Assembly (NCBI RefSeq): GCF_000187465.1
Contig: NZ_GL732439.1
Span: forward strand, 68,195 to 132,194
Source: Streptococcus infantis ATCC 700779
GTDB lineage: Bacteria > Bacillota > Bacilli > Lactobacillales > Streptococcaceae
DNA: 64,000 nucleotides
Reading direction: 5' to 3'
Shown: positions 43,501 to 53,191 of the stretch, in pieces
Position numbering within the stretch: position 1 is the stretch's first letter
How the letters are laid out: each line of letters opens with the position of its first letter
Made by a program: the position numbers and the translations under genes
Notes under the pieces: model-generated
Told to the model about the DNA's origin: nothing
Seen by the model: the letters and a program-made list of their open reading frames with translations, nothing else
The model's database searches: none

Positions 43501-43544
43501 TCAATCGAACCGAGAGGTTCGATTTTCTTATTTCATCAGAATTT

Positions 43545-43560
43545 GGTATAATATACCTTA
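43545..43560 (+). promoter_or_regulatory. Extended -10 abutting rsmD ATG (leaderless promoter)
   Basis: TGGTATAAT ends at 43552 and ATG begins at 43560, with only ATACCTT between. The predicted +1 is at or 1 nt before the start codon. Confidence 0.7.
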
Positions 43561-44099
43561 TGAAAATCGTATCAGGAATCTACGGAGGACGTCCTTTAAA
43601 GACCTTGGACGGGAAAACAACGAGGCCGACATCGGACAAGGTCCGCGGAGCTATTTTCAATATGATTGGCCCCTACTTTGAAGGAGGGCGTGTGCTAGAT
43701 CTCTATGCTGGTAGTGGGGGGTTATCCATTGAAGCAGTTTCAAGAGGGATGTCGAGCGCTGTCCTAGTTGAGAAGGATCGCCGAGCACAGATTATTGTGG
43801 CAGAAAATATCCGGATGACCAAGGAGACCTCTAAATTTCAATTATTGAAAATGGAATCCAGTCGTGCATTAGAGCAAGTGGATGGTGTCTTTGATCTCAT
43901 CTTTTTGGACCCTCCCTATGCCAAGGAGCAAATCGTATCCGACATTGAAAAAATGGCGGAGAGAAATCTTTTCTCAGAAGATGTCATGGTGGTCTGCGAG
44001 ACCGATAAATCAGTAGAGCTTCCAGAAGAAATCGCCTGTTTGGGTATCTGGAAGGAAAAAATATATGGGATTAGTAAGGTGACGGTTTATGTCAGATAG
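43560..44099 (+). CDS. rsmD: 16S rRNA (guanine966-N2)-methyltransferase
   Basis: A 179-aa SAM methyltransferase: GGRPLKT near the N-terminus, [17 protein letters not shown]-binding [15 protein letters not shown] (about residue 45) and the catalytic FLDPPYAKE (about 118). The start at 43560 matches RsmD N-termini ([11 protein letters not shown]). There is no ribosome binding site, since the -10 element is directly upstream. It overlaps coaD by 11 nt; rsmD-coaD is a widespread pair. Confidence 0.94.
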   Translation: MKIVSGIYGGRPLKTLDGKTTRPTSDKVRGAIFNMIGPYFEGGRVLDLYAGSGGLSIEAVSRGMSSAVLVEKDRRAQIIVAENIRMTKETSKFQLLKMESSRALEQVDGVFDLIFLDPPYAKEQIVSDIEKMAERNLFSEDVMVVCETDKSVELPEEIACLGIWKEKIYGISKVTVYVR

Positions 44100-44577
44100 A
44101 ATTGGCCTATTCACAGGTTCTTTTGATCCAATGACAAATGGGCATATGGATCTCATTGAGCGTGCAAGTAAGCTCTTTGATAAATTGTATGTGGGAATTT
44201 TTTATAATCCACACAAAAATGGATTTTTACCGATAGAAAGTCGGCTAGAGACGGTTGAAAAAGCGGTGAGACACCTAAAAAATGTCCAGGTCATATCCTC
44301 TCATGATGAATTAGTCGTTGATGTTGCGAGAAAACTGGGTGTCCATGTTCTTGTTCGTGGTTTGCGTAACGCTGCGGATCTTCAGTATGAAGCCAGTTTT
44401 GATTTTTACAACCATCAATTAGCAGGAGAGATTGAGACAATCTATCTCCATAGTCGCCCAGAGCATGTTTACATCAGCTCTTCAGCTGTGAGAGAACTAT
44501 TGAAGTTTGAACAAGATATTAGCAAGTATGTACCAAATGTAGTCTTGGAGGAGTTAAAGAATGAAGAAAAAAACTAG
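44089..44577 (+). CDS. coaD: Phosphopantetheine adenylyltransferase
   Basis: Penultimate step of coenzyme A synthesis. The 162-aa nucleotidyltransferase has [19 protein letters not shown] (T/HxGH motif, about residues 8-26), [14 protein letters not shown] (about 87) and ISSSAVREL (about 127). It lies between overlapping rsmD and sepM. Confidence 0.96.
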   Translation: MSDRIGLFTGSFDPMTNGHMDLIERASKLFDKLYVGIFYNPHKNGFLPIESRLETVEKAVRHLKNVQVISSHDELVVDVARKLGVHVLVRGLRNAADLQYEASFDFYNHQLAGEIETIYLHSRPEHVYISSSAVRELLKFEQDISKYVPNVVLEELKNEEKN

Positions 44578-45598
44578 ATGGCCCATATATTTAATCATCG
44601 GGCTCATTATCACTTTTATAGCTTTTACGGTACCACTTCCTTATTATATTGAGGTGCCAGGGACTTCAGAAGATATTCGAAAGGTTTTACAAGTCAATAA
44701 CCAATCTGACCAAGAAGAAGGTTCTTACCAATTTGTGACGGTAGGAGTTAAACACGCCAGAATGGTGGACTTGGTTTATGCTTGGCTAACACCTTTTACG
44801 GATATTCGTAGTGCCAAAGAAATGACAGGTGGTTCTTCAGATGCAGAATTTATGCGAATCAACCAATTTTACATGGAAACTTCGCAAAATATGGCCAAAT
44901 ATCAAGGTCTGAAGGCGGCGGGCAAGGAAATAGAACTCAAATACCTGGGAGTCTATGTTTTGACCGTAACAGATAACTCAACCTTCAAGGGTATCCTCAA
45001 TATTGCCGACACAGTAACAGCTGTCAATGATAAGACTTTTGAGAGTTCTAAGGAGATGGTCGACTACGTCAATTCTCAAACTCTAGGCGACAAGGTTAAG
45101 GTTACTTATCAAGAAGATGGGAAAGTCAAAACCGCTGAAGGAAAAATCATTACTCTGGAAAATGGGAAAAACGGTATTGGAATTGGGTTGATTGACCGCA
45201 CAGAAGTGTCAAGTGATGTGCCAATCAAGTTTTCAACTGCTGGCATTGGTGGTCCGAGTGCTGGAATGATGTTTAGTTTATCCATCTATACGCAAATTGC
45301 AGATCCAACTCTTCGAAATGGACGTATCATTGCTGGTACAGGAAGTATCGACAGAGATGGAAATGTTGGTGATATTGGTGGAATTGACAAAAAGGTTGTT
45401 GCTGCTGCAAAAAAAGGAGCTACTGTGTTCTTTGCTCCTAACAATCCAGTAACTGAAGAAGCTAAAAAGGCCAATCCTAATGCTAAAAGCAATTATGACA
45501 CGGCTGTAGAAGCTGCTGAAATGATTAAAACAGACATGAAGATTGTTCCTGTAAAAACACTTCAGGATGCAATTGATTACTTGAAAAACAACCCATAA
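44561..45598 (+). CDS. sepM: SepM-family PDZ/Lon-type membrane protease
   Basis: A 345-aa protein with an N-terminal membrane anchor (residues about 7-28), a PDZ domain (about 125-200) and a C-terminal S16 Lon-like serine protease domain. The catalytic Ser is in [10 protein letters not shown] (about 233) and the Lys in [12 protein letters not shown] (about 277). The extracytoplasmic family member SepM trims the competence pheromone in S. mutans; the substrate here is unproven. It overlaps coaD by 17 nt. Confidence 0.9.
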   Translation: MKKKTRWPIYLIIGLIITFIAFTVPLPYYIEVPGTSEDIRKVLQVNNQSDQEEGSYQFVTVGVKHARMVDLVYAWLTPFTDIRSAKEMTGGSSDAEFMRINQFYMETSQNMAKYQGLKAAGKEIELKYLGVYVLTVTDNSTFKGILNIADTVTAVNDKTFESSKEMVDYVNSQTLGDKVKVTYQEDGKVKTAEGKIITLENGKNGIGIGLIDRTEVSSDVPIKFSTAGIGGPSAGMMFSLSIYTQIADPTLRNGRIIAGTGSIDRDGNVGDIGGIDKKVVAAAKKGATVFFAPNNPVTEEAKKANPNAKSNYDTAVEAAEMIKTDMKIVPVKTLQDAIDYLKNNP

Positions 45599-45641
45599 AA
45601 TATAGTGCAAGTCCATAGACTAGCGTAGAAAAAGAGAAGAT

Positions 45642-45656
45642 GGTATAATAGGCAGA
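45642..45656 (+). promoter_or_regulatory. Extended -10 abutting the DUF1146 ATG (leaderless promoter)
   Basis: TGGTATAAT ends at 45649 and ATG begins at 45656, with AGGCAG between. The 6-nt gap places +1 on the ATG. Confidence 0.68.
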
Positions 45657-45886
45657 TGATTCAATTGTTTTTTACCCTCAGTAGTCATATGTTTTTTGTC
45701 TACCTAGTTTTTCAACTTTTGAAAGATTTAGTCAAATGGGATCAAATTTTGAAGGTGACCAAGGACAATGCGAGGAAGGTACGACTTTTGGTAGTATTGT
45801 GTAGTATCGGTTTAGGATATCTAATCAGTTCTTTTTTCCTAAATCTCTACCAATTATGGCAAGAAGCTGTACGTGACCTGCTATAA
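45656..45886 (+). CDS. DUF1146 (YwzB-like) small membrane protein
   Basis: A 76-aa protein with two hydrophobic helices (about residues 2-22 and 43-66) separated by a basic cytosolic loop (KDLVKWDQILKVTKDNARKVR). Members of this family precede murA in many Firmicutes; here the acyltransferase gene separates them. Its function is unknown. No ribosome binding site precedes the ATG (see the leaderless promoter). Confidence 0.82.
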   Translation: MIQLFFTLSSHMFFVYLVFQLLKDLVKWDQILKVTKDNARKVRLLVVLCSIGLGYLISSFFLNLYQLWQEAVRDLL

Positions 45887-45958
45887 TTTATATGTTTCAG
45901 GGATTATAATAAGCAGATGTTTAGGTAGTTAACAAAAACATTGGGAGAATTAAATATA

Positions 45959-46990
45959 ATGGATATTGTAATTTTATTGTTAATAACGCTATTAATTTAT
46001 TTGTTGCCCCAAAATAAGGAATATCTAAGTGTTGAATCTACATCAGGGCTTAGAGGTTTCCTTGCTTTAGGTATCATATTTCATCATTTATCACCATTGG
46101 TTAAATCTGGCGAAGAATTTTCTAATTTTTCATATATGGGGACCTATATCGTTTCTATATTTTTCTTTTTATCTGCATACGGGTTGTATGTTCAAAACGA
46201 AAGTAGGGAAAATTATCTGGATAATTTTTTAGTAAAAAGACTCTCCAAAATTATAGTTCCATTTTTTATTATATCTTTGATTTATATATTTTATAGATTT
46301 GTAAATGGTCAATTAATAGATTTAAATTTTTTTATTAATTTATTTAAACAAGGAAGTACTATTATATATAATGGTTGGTTTGTCGACATTATAATTTTAA
46401 TGTATATATTTTTTTATATATCGTTTAAGCTTTTTCAAAATAAGTTCTTATCAATTGTTCTCAATACAATATTTATAACCTGTTACATCTGCTTGGCTAT
46501 AAAATTAGGTTATAATTTCTGGTGGTATAATAGCGCTCTTGCCTTCGCTATTGGCCTAATATGGGCTAAAAATCAAAATAAAATTGATAGAGTTTTAGAA
46601 AAATATTACTTTATCGTAATTATTTTAGTCACTGTGTTACTCTTTGTTTCACATAAATACGATATTTTACTTAAGTATTTACACTTAGAAGATAGTTATA
46701 GTTATGCACTAGCTGCTAATTTAGATAATATTATTTTTACAATCTATTTTATTATAGTTTTTTTGAAAAAAATAAATTTTTCAAATGTCTATTTAACTTT
46801 AATAGGTCGTATATCGTTTGAATTATATATGATACATGGATTAGTAATTTCTATGTTAGGAAAAATATTTGTATCATCTAGAGTAAACGATGTACTATTC
46901 ACATTATTTGTGTTAATAGTTAGTCTGATTTTTGCTTGGATTATTAATAAAATAATTAATGTGATTATCCAAAAAGTAAGTCCATTATAA
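45959..46990 (+). CDS. Acyltransferase 3 family membrane protein
   Basis: A 343-aa polytopic protein (about 10 helices) of the OafA/Acyl_transf_3 type. The signature GLRGFLALGIIFHHLSPL (about residues 32-49) carries the conserved Arg/His, and FELYMIHGLVISML lies near the C-terminus. The family O-acylates surface glycans or teichoic acids; the substrate is unknown. The gene is strikingly AT-rich, rich in ATA/AAT/TTT codons, and sits alone between the DUF1146 gene and murA, pointing to horizontal gain. ATG 45959 lies 11 nt after GGGAGAA. Confidence 0.8.
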   Translation: MDIVILLLITLLIYLLPQNKEYLSVESTSGLRGFLALGIIFHHLSPLVKSGEEFSNFSYMGTYIVSIFFFLSAYGLYVQNESRENYLDNFLVKRLSKIIVPFFIISLIYIFYRFVNGQLIDLNFFINLFKQGSTIIYNGWFVDIIILMYIFFYISFKLFQNKFLSIVLNTIFITCYICLAIKLGYNFWWYNSALAFAIGLIWAKNQNKIDRVLEKYYFIVIILVTVLLFVSHKYDILLKYLHLEDSYSYALAANLDNIIFTIYFIIVFLKKINFSNVYLTLIGRISFELYMIHGLVISMLGKIFVSSRVNDVLFTLFVLIVSLIFAWIINKIINVIIQKVSPL

Positions 46991-47014
46991 AATCAATAGT
47001 AAAGGAAAATATTT

Positions 47015-48307
47015 ATGGAAAAAATTGTAGTTCGAGGTGGCGATAATCGCCTTGTCGGAAGTGTTACAATTGAGGGCGCGAAAAATGCAGTTTTGCCACT
47101 ACTTGCGGCGACAATTTTAGCAAGCGAAGGAAAAACAGTTTTAAAAAATGTCCCTATCCTATCGGATGTCTTTACCATGAACCAAGTAGTTCGTGGATTA
47201 AATGCGAAAGTTAATTTTGATCAAGATGCACACATTGTTGAAGTGGATGCGACAGATGATATCACAGAAGAAGCTCCCTATAAGTATGTCAGCAAGATGC
47301 GTGCTTCTATTGTAGTCTTGGGTCCAATCCTGGCTAGGGTTGGTCACGCTAAAGTTTCGATGCCAGGTGGTTGTACGATCGGTAGTCGTCCGATTGACCT
47401 TCACCTTAAAGGTTTGGAAGCAATGGGGGCTAAGATTACCCAAACAGCTGGCTATATCGAAGCTAAGGCAGAACGCTTGCATGGAGCCCATATCTATATG
47501 GACTTTCCTAGTGTTGGGGCAACCCAAAACTTGATGATGGCTGCAACGCTAGCTGATGGTGTAACTGTTATCGAAAATGCTGCGCGTGAACCTGAAATTG
47601 TAGACTTGGCTGTCCTCTTGAATAAAATGGGAGCTAAGGTCAAAGGTGCGGGAACAGAGAGCATTACCATCACTGGTGTTAAAAACTTGCATGGTGCAAC
47701 CCATAACGTTGTTCAAGACCGCATCGAAGCAGGGACATTCATGGTTGCTGCTGCAATGACAGGTGGAGATGTCCTGATTCAAGATGCTATCTGGGAACAC
47801 AACCGTCCCTTGTTGGCGAAATTACAAGAAATGGGTGTTGAAGTCATCGACGAAGATGAAGGAATCCGCATCCGTTCTCAACGAGACAAACTAAAAGCAG
47901 TTCATGTCAAGACCTTACCACATCCAGGGTTTCCTACGGACATGCAGGCGCAGTTTACTGCTCTTATGACGGTTGCTCAAGGAGAATCAACTATGGTTGA
48001 GACAGTCTTTGAGAATCGTTTCCAACATCTAGAGGAAATGCGTCGCATGGGCTTGCATTCTGAGATTATCCGTGACACTGCTCGTATTGTTGGCGGGCAA
48101 CCTCTCCAAGGGGCAGAAGTGCTGTCTACGGACCTTCGTGCCAGTGCAGCCTTGATATTGACAGGCTTAGTGGCCGAGGGTGAGACTGTTGTTGGAAAAC
48201 TTGTCCATCTGGATAGAGGTTATTATCGTTTTCATGAAAAGTTAGCTCAGTTAGGAGCTAATATTGAACGGGTAAGTGTGGAAGCTGATGAAGATGAAGA
48301 TGAATAA
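47015..48307 (+). CDS. murA: UDP-N-acetylglucosamine 1-carboxyvinyltransferase
   Basis: First committed step of peptidoglycan synthesis (the fosfomycin target). The 430-aa EPSP-synthase-like protein has the catalytic Cys in [15 protein letters not shown] (about residue 117), the N-terminal [13 protein letters not shown] (Lys about 22) and [11 protein letters not shown] (about 371). Streptococci carry two MurA paralogues; which one this is cannot be fixed here. The acidic tail EADEDEDE overlaps epuA. Confidence 0.95.
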   Translation: MEKIVVRGGDNRLVGSVTIEGAKNAVLPLLAATILASEGKTVLKNVPILSDVFTMNQVVRGLNAKVNFDQDAHIVEVDATDDITEEAPYKYVSKMRASIVVLGPILARVGHAKVSMPGGCTIGSRPIDLHLKGLEAMGAKITQTAGYIEAKAERLHGAHIYMDFPSVGATQNLMMAATLADGVTVIENAAREPEIVDLAVLLNKMGAKVKGAGTESITITGVKNLHGATHNVVQDRIEAGTFMVAAAMTGGDVLIQDAIWEHNRPLLAKLQEMGVEVIDEDEGIRIRSQRDKLKAVHVKTLPHPGFPTDMQAQFTALMTVAQGESTMVETVFENRFQHLEEMRRMGLHSEIIRDTARIVGGQPLQGAEVLSTDLRASAALILTGLVAEGETVVGKLVHLDRGYYRFHEKLAQLGANIERVSVEADEDEDE

Positions 48308-48488
48308 AGAAGTATCTTATGTGCTGCGTCGATTTCTTTTAGTCATCATTGTTTTACTTTTAGGTGTCTTAGCACTTGGAATTGGCTTGATGATTGGCTA
48401 CGGTATCTTAGGCAAGGGCCAAGATCCATGGGCGATTTTAGCTCCAGAAAAGTGGCATAAGTTAATTGCGAAATTTACAGGGAAATAG
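48300..48488 (+). CDS. epuA: EpuA small membrane protein
   Basis: A 62-aa protein with a short basic N-terminus ([11 protein letters not shown]), one transmembrane helix (about residues 11-37) and a soluble tail ([21 protein letters not shown]). Database entries often call it 'DNA-directed RNA polymerase subunit beta', which its size does not support. It overlaps murA by 8 nt and lies just before endA, the conserved murA-epuA-endA order of streptococci. Confidence 0.85.
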   Translation: MNKEVSYVLRRFLLVIIVLLLGVLALGIGLMIGYGILGKGQDPWAILAPEKWHKLIAKFTGK

Positions 48489-48534
48489 GCTGGGTGACCA
48501 GCCTTTTTCTAGGAAGTGAAATGAAGGAGAAAGT

Positions 48535-49362
48535 ATGAACAAAAAAACAAGGCAGGCCCTAATTGGCCTCTTGCTCTTTTTGCTCTTGTCAGCAGGAAGC
48601 TACTATATTAAACAAATGCAGTCTTCCAACACTGCACCACAAACACGAGTAAAACAAAAATCCCAGTCGCTTGATACTCCAAGTCAAGAATTGGCAGAGA
48701 GTGTACTGACTGATTCGGTCAAAAAACAAATTAAGGGTACTCTTGAGTGGAATGGAGCAGGTGCCTTTATCATAAATGGGAACAAAACGAACTTAGATGC
48801 AAAGGTTTCAAGTAAACCCTATGCTGATAACAAGACAAAAACTGTAGGTGGGGAGACAGTTCCAACTGTGGCTAACGCCCTCATGTCAAAAGCGACAAGA
48901 CAGTACAAAGACCGTGAAGAAACCGGGAATGGTTCGACTTCTTGGACCCCAGCAGGATGGCATCAAGTCAAAAACCTAAAAGGGACTTATAATCACGCTG
49001 TAGATAGAGGACATTTATTGGGCTATGCCTTGATTGGTGGTTTAGATGGTTTTGATGCATCTACTAGCAATCCCAAAAACATCGCTGTACAAACAGCTTG
49101 GGCCAACCAAGCACGCGCAGAAGATTCGACTGGACAAAACTACTATGAAAGTTTAGTTCGAAAGGCTTTGGATCAAAATAAGCGCGTGCGTTACCGTGTC
49201 ACATTGCTCTACGCTACAGAAGAAGATTTGGTTCCTTCTGCATCTCAGATTGAAGCCAAATCATCTGATGGTGAATTGGAGTTTAACGTCGTAGTTCCTA
49301 ACGTTCAAAAGGGAATTCAGTTAGATTACCGAACAGGAAAAGTAACTGTTACAAAGAACTAA
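48535..49362 (+). CDS. endA: DNA-entry nuclease EndA
   Basis: A 275-aa membrane-anchored, non-specific endonuclease that degrades one strand during transformation uptake and can attack neutrophil DNA traps. It has an N-terminal anchor (residues about 8-24) and the beta-beta-alpha metal motif with catalytic His in [12 protein letters not shown] (DRGH, about residue 160), with Asn in [17 protein letters not shown] (about 185). It works with the ComG pilus encoded earlier in the window. ATG 48535 follows AAGGAGA. Confidence 0.95.
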   Translation: MNKKTRQALIGLLLFLLLSAGSYYIKQMQSSNTAPQTRVKQKSQSLDTPSQELAESVLTDSVKKQIKGTLEWNGAGAFIINGNKTNLDAKVSSKPYADNKTKTVGGETVPTVANALMSKATRQYKDREETGNGSTSWTPAGWHQVKNLKGTYNHAVDRGHLLGYALIGGLDGFDASTSNPKNIAVQTAWANQARAEDSTGQNYYESLVRKALDQNKRVRYRVTLLYATEEDLVPSASQIEAKSSDGELEFNVVVPNVQKGIQLDYRTGKVTVTKN

Positions 49363-49480
49363 TAGATAGTCGGTCCCTTATTGTTTCGGTAGGGGATTTA
49401 CTATAGAAATCACAATTTAATGTGTAGAAGTTGAAAAATATGGTATAATAGTCACAATTATACTTTTTAGGAGAAGGAAA

Positions 49481-50812
49481 ATGGAAGACCCGAGCAGTCA
49501 GGATTTGTTACTGCAATTTGTATTATTAGTTGTTTTGACCTTTTTAAATGCTTTTTTCTCTGCTACAGAGATGGCTATGGTTTCTCTTAGTCGCTCACGT
49601 GTTGAACAAAAGGCTGAAGAGGGAGATAAACGCTATATCCGTTTGCTAAAGGTACTTGAAAAACCCAATCACTTTTTATCAACCATTCAAGTTGGTATTA
49701 CTTTAATTACAATCTTGTCAGGGGCTAAACTAGCAGACTCTCTAGGACAATTGATAGCCTCATGGATGGGAAATAGCGAAACTGCGTATGCAGTAGCTTC
49801 TTTCTTATCACTTGCTTTTTTGACATATATTTCAATCGTTTTTGGCGAACTTTATCCTAAACGCATTGCTCTAAATCTTAAGGATGCCTTGGCAATCCGA
49901 ACGGTACCATTTATTATTGCTATCGGTAAGATTGTGAGTCCCTTTGTTTGGTTGCTATCTGCATCAACCAATCTTTTGAGCCGTTTGACGCCGATGACAT
50001 TTGACGATGCAGACGAAAAAATGACTCGTGATGAGATTGAGTACATGCTGACTAAAAGCGAAGAAACTTTGGATGCTGATGAAATCGAGATGTTGCAGGG
50101 GATTTTCTCACTGGATGAGCTTATGGCGCGTGAAGTCATGGTTCCTCGAACAGATGCCTTTATGGTAGATATCCAAGATGACACTCAGACCATTATCGAA
50201 AGTATCTTAAAACAAAACTTTTCTCGAATTCCTGTTTATGACGGCGATAAGGACAATGTCATTGGTTTGATTCATACAAAGAATCTGCTAAAAGCAGGGT
50301 TTACCGATGGTTTTGATAATATTGTATTGAGAAAGATATTACAGGAACCTCTATTTGTACCTGAAACCATTTTTGTGGACGATTTGTTAAAAGAACTGAG
50401 AAATTCACAAAGACAGATGGCTATTCTTCTTGATGAATACGGAGGAATGGCTGGTTTGGTAACACTTGAGGATCTCCTTGAAGAGATTGTTGGTGAGATT
50501 GATGATGAAACTGACCGTGCTGAAGTCTATGTTCATACTATCGGCGAGGACACTCATATTGTCCAAGGGACAATGAATTTGAACGATTTCAATGATTATT
50601 TTGATGTCGAGCTTGAAAGTGACAATGTAGATACCATTGCTGGTTATTATTTGACAGGTGTGGGAACTATTCCAACATCAGAAAAACTCAGTTATGAGTT
50701 AGATAGTGGCAACAAGCATATCACCTTGACAAATGACAAGGTCAAAAATGGTCGTGTCACCAAGCTTAAGGTTCAAATTCAAGAACTTGAATCAGAAGAA
50801 GAAACCGAATAA
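49481..50812 (+). CDS. CNNM/CorC-family membrane protein (hemolysin-like, CBS domains)
   Basis: A 443-aa protein with an N-terminal DUF21/CNNM membrane domain (four helices, about residues 8-160), a CBS pair (about 200-335) with MAREVMVPRTD and DEYGGMAGLVTLED, and a C-terminal CorC_HlyC domain (about 350-435). Family members are implicated in Mg2+/Co2+ transport or resistance. The old name 'hemolysin' is misleading. It has promoter GGTATAATAG and AGGAGAAGG as ribosome binding site; a terminator follows. Confidence 0.9.
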   Translation: MEDPSSQDLLLQFVLLVVLTFLNAFFSATEMAMVSLSRSRVEQKAEEGDKRYIRLLKVLEKPNHFLSTIQVGITLITILSGAKLADSLGQLIASWMGNSETAYAVASFLSLAFLTYISIVFGELYPKRIALNLKDALAIRTVPFIIAIGKIVSPFVWLLSASTNLLSRLTPMTFDDADEKMTRDEIEYMLTKSEETLDADEIEMLQGIFSLDELMAREVMVPRTDAFMVDIQDDTQTIIESILKQNFSRIPVYDGDKDNVIGLIHTKNLLKAGFTDGFDNIVLRKILQEPLFVPETIFVDDLLKELRNSQRQMAILLDEYGGMAGLVTLEDLLEEIVGEIDDETDRAEVYVHTIGEDTHIVQGTMNLNDFNDYFDVELESDNVDTIAGYYLTGVGTIPTSEKLSYELDSGNKHITLTNDKVKNGRVTKLKVQIQELESEEETE

Positions 50813-50815
50813 AAC

Positions 50816-50852
50816 AAAAGCTTTATCAGAGAAAACTGATAAAGCTTTTTAA
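50816..50852 (+). terminator. Terminator after the CNNM gene
   Basis: AAAAGCTTTATCAG / CTGATAAAGCTTTTT with loop AGAAAA. Confidence 0.9.
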
Positions 50853-50859
50853 GTGCAAA

Positions 50860-50885
50860 AAAGAAAAGACTCCATTAGGAGTCTT
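50860..50885 (-). terminator. Terminator of tRNA-Cys
   Basis: Read on the minus strand: AAGACTCC-TAAT-GGAGTCTT followed by TTCTTTTTT. Confidence 0.8.
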
Positions 50886-50896
50886 CGTTTATATAG

Positions 50897-50967
50897 AGGC
50901 GGTAGACGGATTTGAACCGACGATCAAGCTTTTGCAGAGCCGTGCCTTACCACTTGGCTATACCGCC
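50897..50967 (-). tRNA. tRNA-Cys (anticodon GCA)
   Basis: On the minus strand the acceptor GGCGGTA pairs with TACCGCC and the discriminator is T. The D- and T-arms are canonical, and the anticodon loop CTGCAAA gives GCA. It is an isolated tRNA gene between convergent terminators and the ami promoter. Confidence 0.95.
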
Positions 50968-51079
50968 TTAACTTTTATTATTATACCTTGAAAATTGTTT
51001 CTCGTCAATAGTTTTCTTTTCTGAAAACATAAGATTCAAATGTTTAAAAAAACATGCGACAAAATATTCTGAAAATTCG

Positions 51080-51108
51080 TTTACTTTTTAAAAAAACTGT
51101 GGTATAAT
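51080..51108 (+). promoter_or_regulatory. ami operon promoter
   Basis: -35 TTTACT (51080-51085), 17-nt spacer, -10 TATAAT (51103-51108), about 39 nt before the amiA ATG. Confidence 0.75.
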
Positions 51109-51146
51109 CTTCAATATCCACAATTTAAAACGAGGAGTTTATAAAT

Positions 51147-53126
51147 ATGAAAAAAAGTCGGATTCTTGCAGTAGCAGGTGTTGCCTTGCTTGCTACAGGT
51201 GTTCTTGCAGCTTGCGGTTCTTCAAAAACTTCTAATACTGAAGCGCCAAAAGCATATGGTTATGTATACACTGCTGATCCAGAAACATTGGACTACCTTA
51301 TCTCTGGTAAACAAAGTACTAAAGTTGTCACTTCAAATGGTATTGATGGACTCTTTACAAATGACCAATATGGCAACTTGACTCCAGCATTAGCTGAAGA
51401 CTGGTCAGTGTCTAAAGATGGATTGACATACACTTATAAGATTCGTAAAGGTGTAAAATGGCTCACATCTGATGGTGAAGAATATGCAGAAGTAACTGCT
51501 AATGACTTTGTTACAGGTTTGAAACACGCAGCTGATAAGAAATCAGAAGCATTGTATCTTGCCCAAGATTCTGTAAAAGGTTTGGCAGATTATGTGGCTG
51601 GAAACTCAACTGACTTTTCAACTGTTGGTGTAAAAGCTGTTGATGATTACACTCTTCAATACACTTTGAATAAACCAGAGCCATACTGGAACTCTAAAAT
51701 GTCTTACGCAATCTTCTGGCCTTTGAATGCAGAGTTTGAAAAATCAAAAGGCTCTGACTTTGGTAAGTCTACAGATCCAACATCATTGCTTTACAATGGA
51801 CCTTTCTTGCTTAAAGGGTTGACGGCTAAGTCTTCTGTTGAGTTTGTGAAGAATGAGCAATATTGGGATAAAGATAATGTTCATTTAGATACTGTAACGC
51901 TTGCATTCTATGATGGTTCAGACCAAGAATCAATCGAACGTAACTTTACAAGTGGAGCATACAGTTACGCCCGACTCTTCCCAACAAGTTCAAATTATTC
52001 TAAAATCGCAGAAACATACAAAGACAATATTTACTATACTCCACAAGGAGCTGGTATTGCTGGTTTGGGTGTTAATATTGACCGTCAAAGCTATAAATAT
52101 ACATCAAAAACAACTGATGATGAAAAGACTTCTACTAAGAAAGCCCTTCTTAACAAAGACTTCCGTCAAGCTTTGAACTTTGCATTTGACCGTACAGCAT
52201 ACTCTGCTCAGATCAATGGTGAAGATGGAGCAGCCCTTGCTGTTCGTAATCTATTTGTAAAACCAGACTTTGTTTCTGCAGGTGAAAAAACATTTGGTGA
52301 CTTGGTCACTGAGAAAGTTGTTTCTTACGGAGATGAGTGGAAAGATGTAAACTTTGCGGATGGCCAAGATGGTCTTTACAATGCTGATAAAGCGAAAGCA
52401 GAATTTGCTAAAGCTAAGAAGACTTTGGAAGCAGATGGCGTGAAATTCCCAATTCATTTGGATATTCCAGTTGACCAAACTGCTAAGAGCTACATTGCGC
52501 GTATTCAGTCCTTCAAACAATCTGTTGAAAAAGTTCTTGGTGAAGAAAATGTAGTCATCGATATTCAACAAGTAACAAAAGATGAATTATTTAACATCAC
52601 TTACTATGCTCCGAATGCAGCTGCTGAAGACTGGGATCTTTCAGGTGCTGTTGGATGGAACCCAGACTATCAAGACCCATCAACTTACCTTGATATCTTG
52701 CAAACAAGTAACAGCGAGCAAACAAAGACTTACATGGGTTATGACAATCCATCAAATCCAGCAGTTGCCCAAGTTGGTTTGAAGGACTACGACAAGTTGC
52801 TTGAAGAAGCTGGTAATGAAACAAGTGATCTTAACAAACGTTATGAGAAATATGCAGCAGCTCAAGCTTGGTTGACAGATAGCTCACTCTTCCTTCCAGC
52901 TATGTCATCTTCAGGAGCAGCACCAGTTATTTCTCGTGTAGTGCCATTCTCAGCCTCTTACACTCAATCTGGTGATAAAGGTTCAGATGTTTACTTCAAA
53001 TATCTTAAATTGCAAGCTAACACTGTAACTGCTAAAGAGTACAAAGAAGCTCGTGAAAAATGGCTCAAAGAAAAAGCTGAATCAAATGAAAAAGCTCAAA
53101 AAGAATTAGCGAGCCACGTGAAATAA
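51147..53126 (+). CDS. amiA: Oligopeptide-binding lipoprotein AmiA
   Basis: Surface receptor of the Ami oligopeptide ABC importer, which feeds peptide nutrition and signal-peptide uptake. The 659-aa SBP family 5 protein has a signal peptide with lipobox LAACGSS (lipid-modified Cys about residue 23). ATG 51147 follows ACGAGG. Paralogues AliA/AliB exist in related species; assignment to AmiA rests on linkage to amiC-F. A leaky terminator follows the gene. Confidence 0.93.
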   Translation: MKKSRILAVAGVALLATGVLAACGSSKTSNTEAPKAYGYVYTADPETLDYLISGKQSTKVVTSNGIDGLFTNDQYGNLTPALAEDWSVSKDGLTYTYKIRKGVKWLTSDGEEYAEVTANDFVTGLKHAADKKSEALYLAQDSVKGLADYVAGNSTDFSTVGVKAVDDYTLQYTLNKPEPYWNSKMSYAIFWPLNAEFEKSKGSDFGKSTDPTSLLYNGPFLLKGLTAKSSVEFVKNEQYWDKDNVHLDTVTLAFYDGSDQESIERNFTSGAYSYARLFPTSSNYSKIAETYKDNIYYTPQGAGIAGLGVNIDRQSYKYTSKTTDDEKTSTKKALLNKDFRQALNFAFDRTAYSAQINGEDGAALAVRNLFVKPDFVSAGEKTFGDLVTEKVVSYGDEWKDVNFADGQDGLYNADKAKAEFAKAKKTLEADGVKFPIHLDIPVDQTAKSYIARIQSFKQSVEKVLGEENVVIDIQQVTKDELFNITYYAPNAAAEDWDLSGAVGWNPDYQDPSTYLDILQTSNSEQTKTYMGYDNPSNPAVAQVGLKDYDKLLEEAGNETSDLNKRYEKYAAAQAWLTDSSLFLPAMSSSGAAPVISRVVPFSASYTQSGDKGSDVYFKYLKLQANTVTAKEYKEAREKWLKEKAESNEKAQKELASHVK

Positions 53127-53137
53127 ATAATGCTCAT

Positions 53138-53174
53138 CAGAACTTTCTCTCCAAAAGGAGAAGGTTCTTTTGGG
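53138..53174 (+). terminator. Hairpin between amiA and amiC
   Basis: AGAACtTTCTC / GGAGAAgGTTCT followed by TTTT. The amiC ribosome binding site (AAAGGAA) is just beyond, so partial termination would yield more AmiA than permease. Confidence 0.7.
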
Positions 53175-53191
53175 ATTTTAAAGGAAATAAT

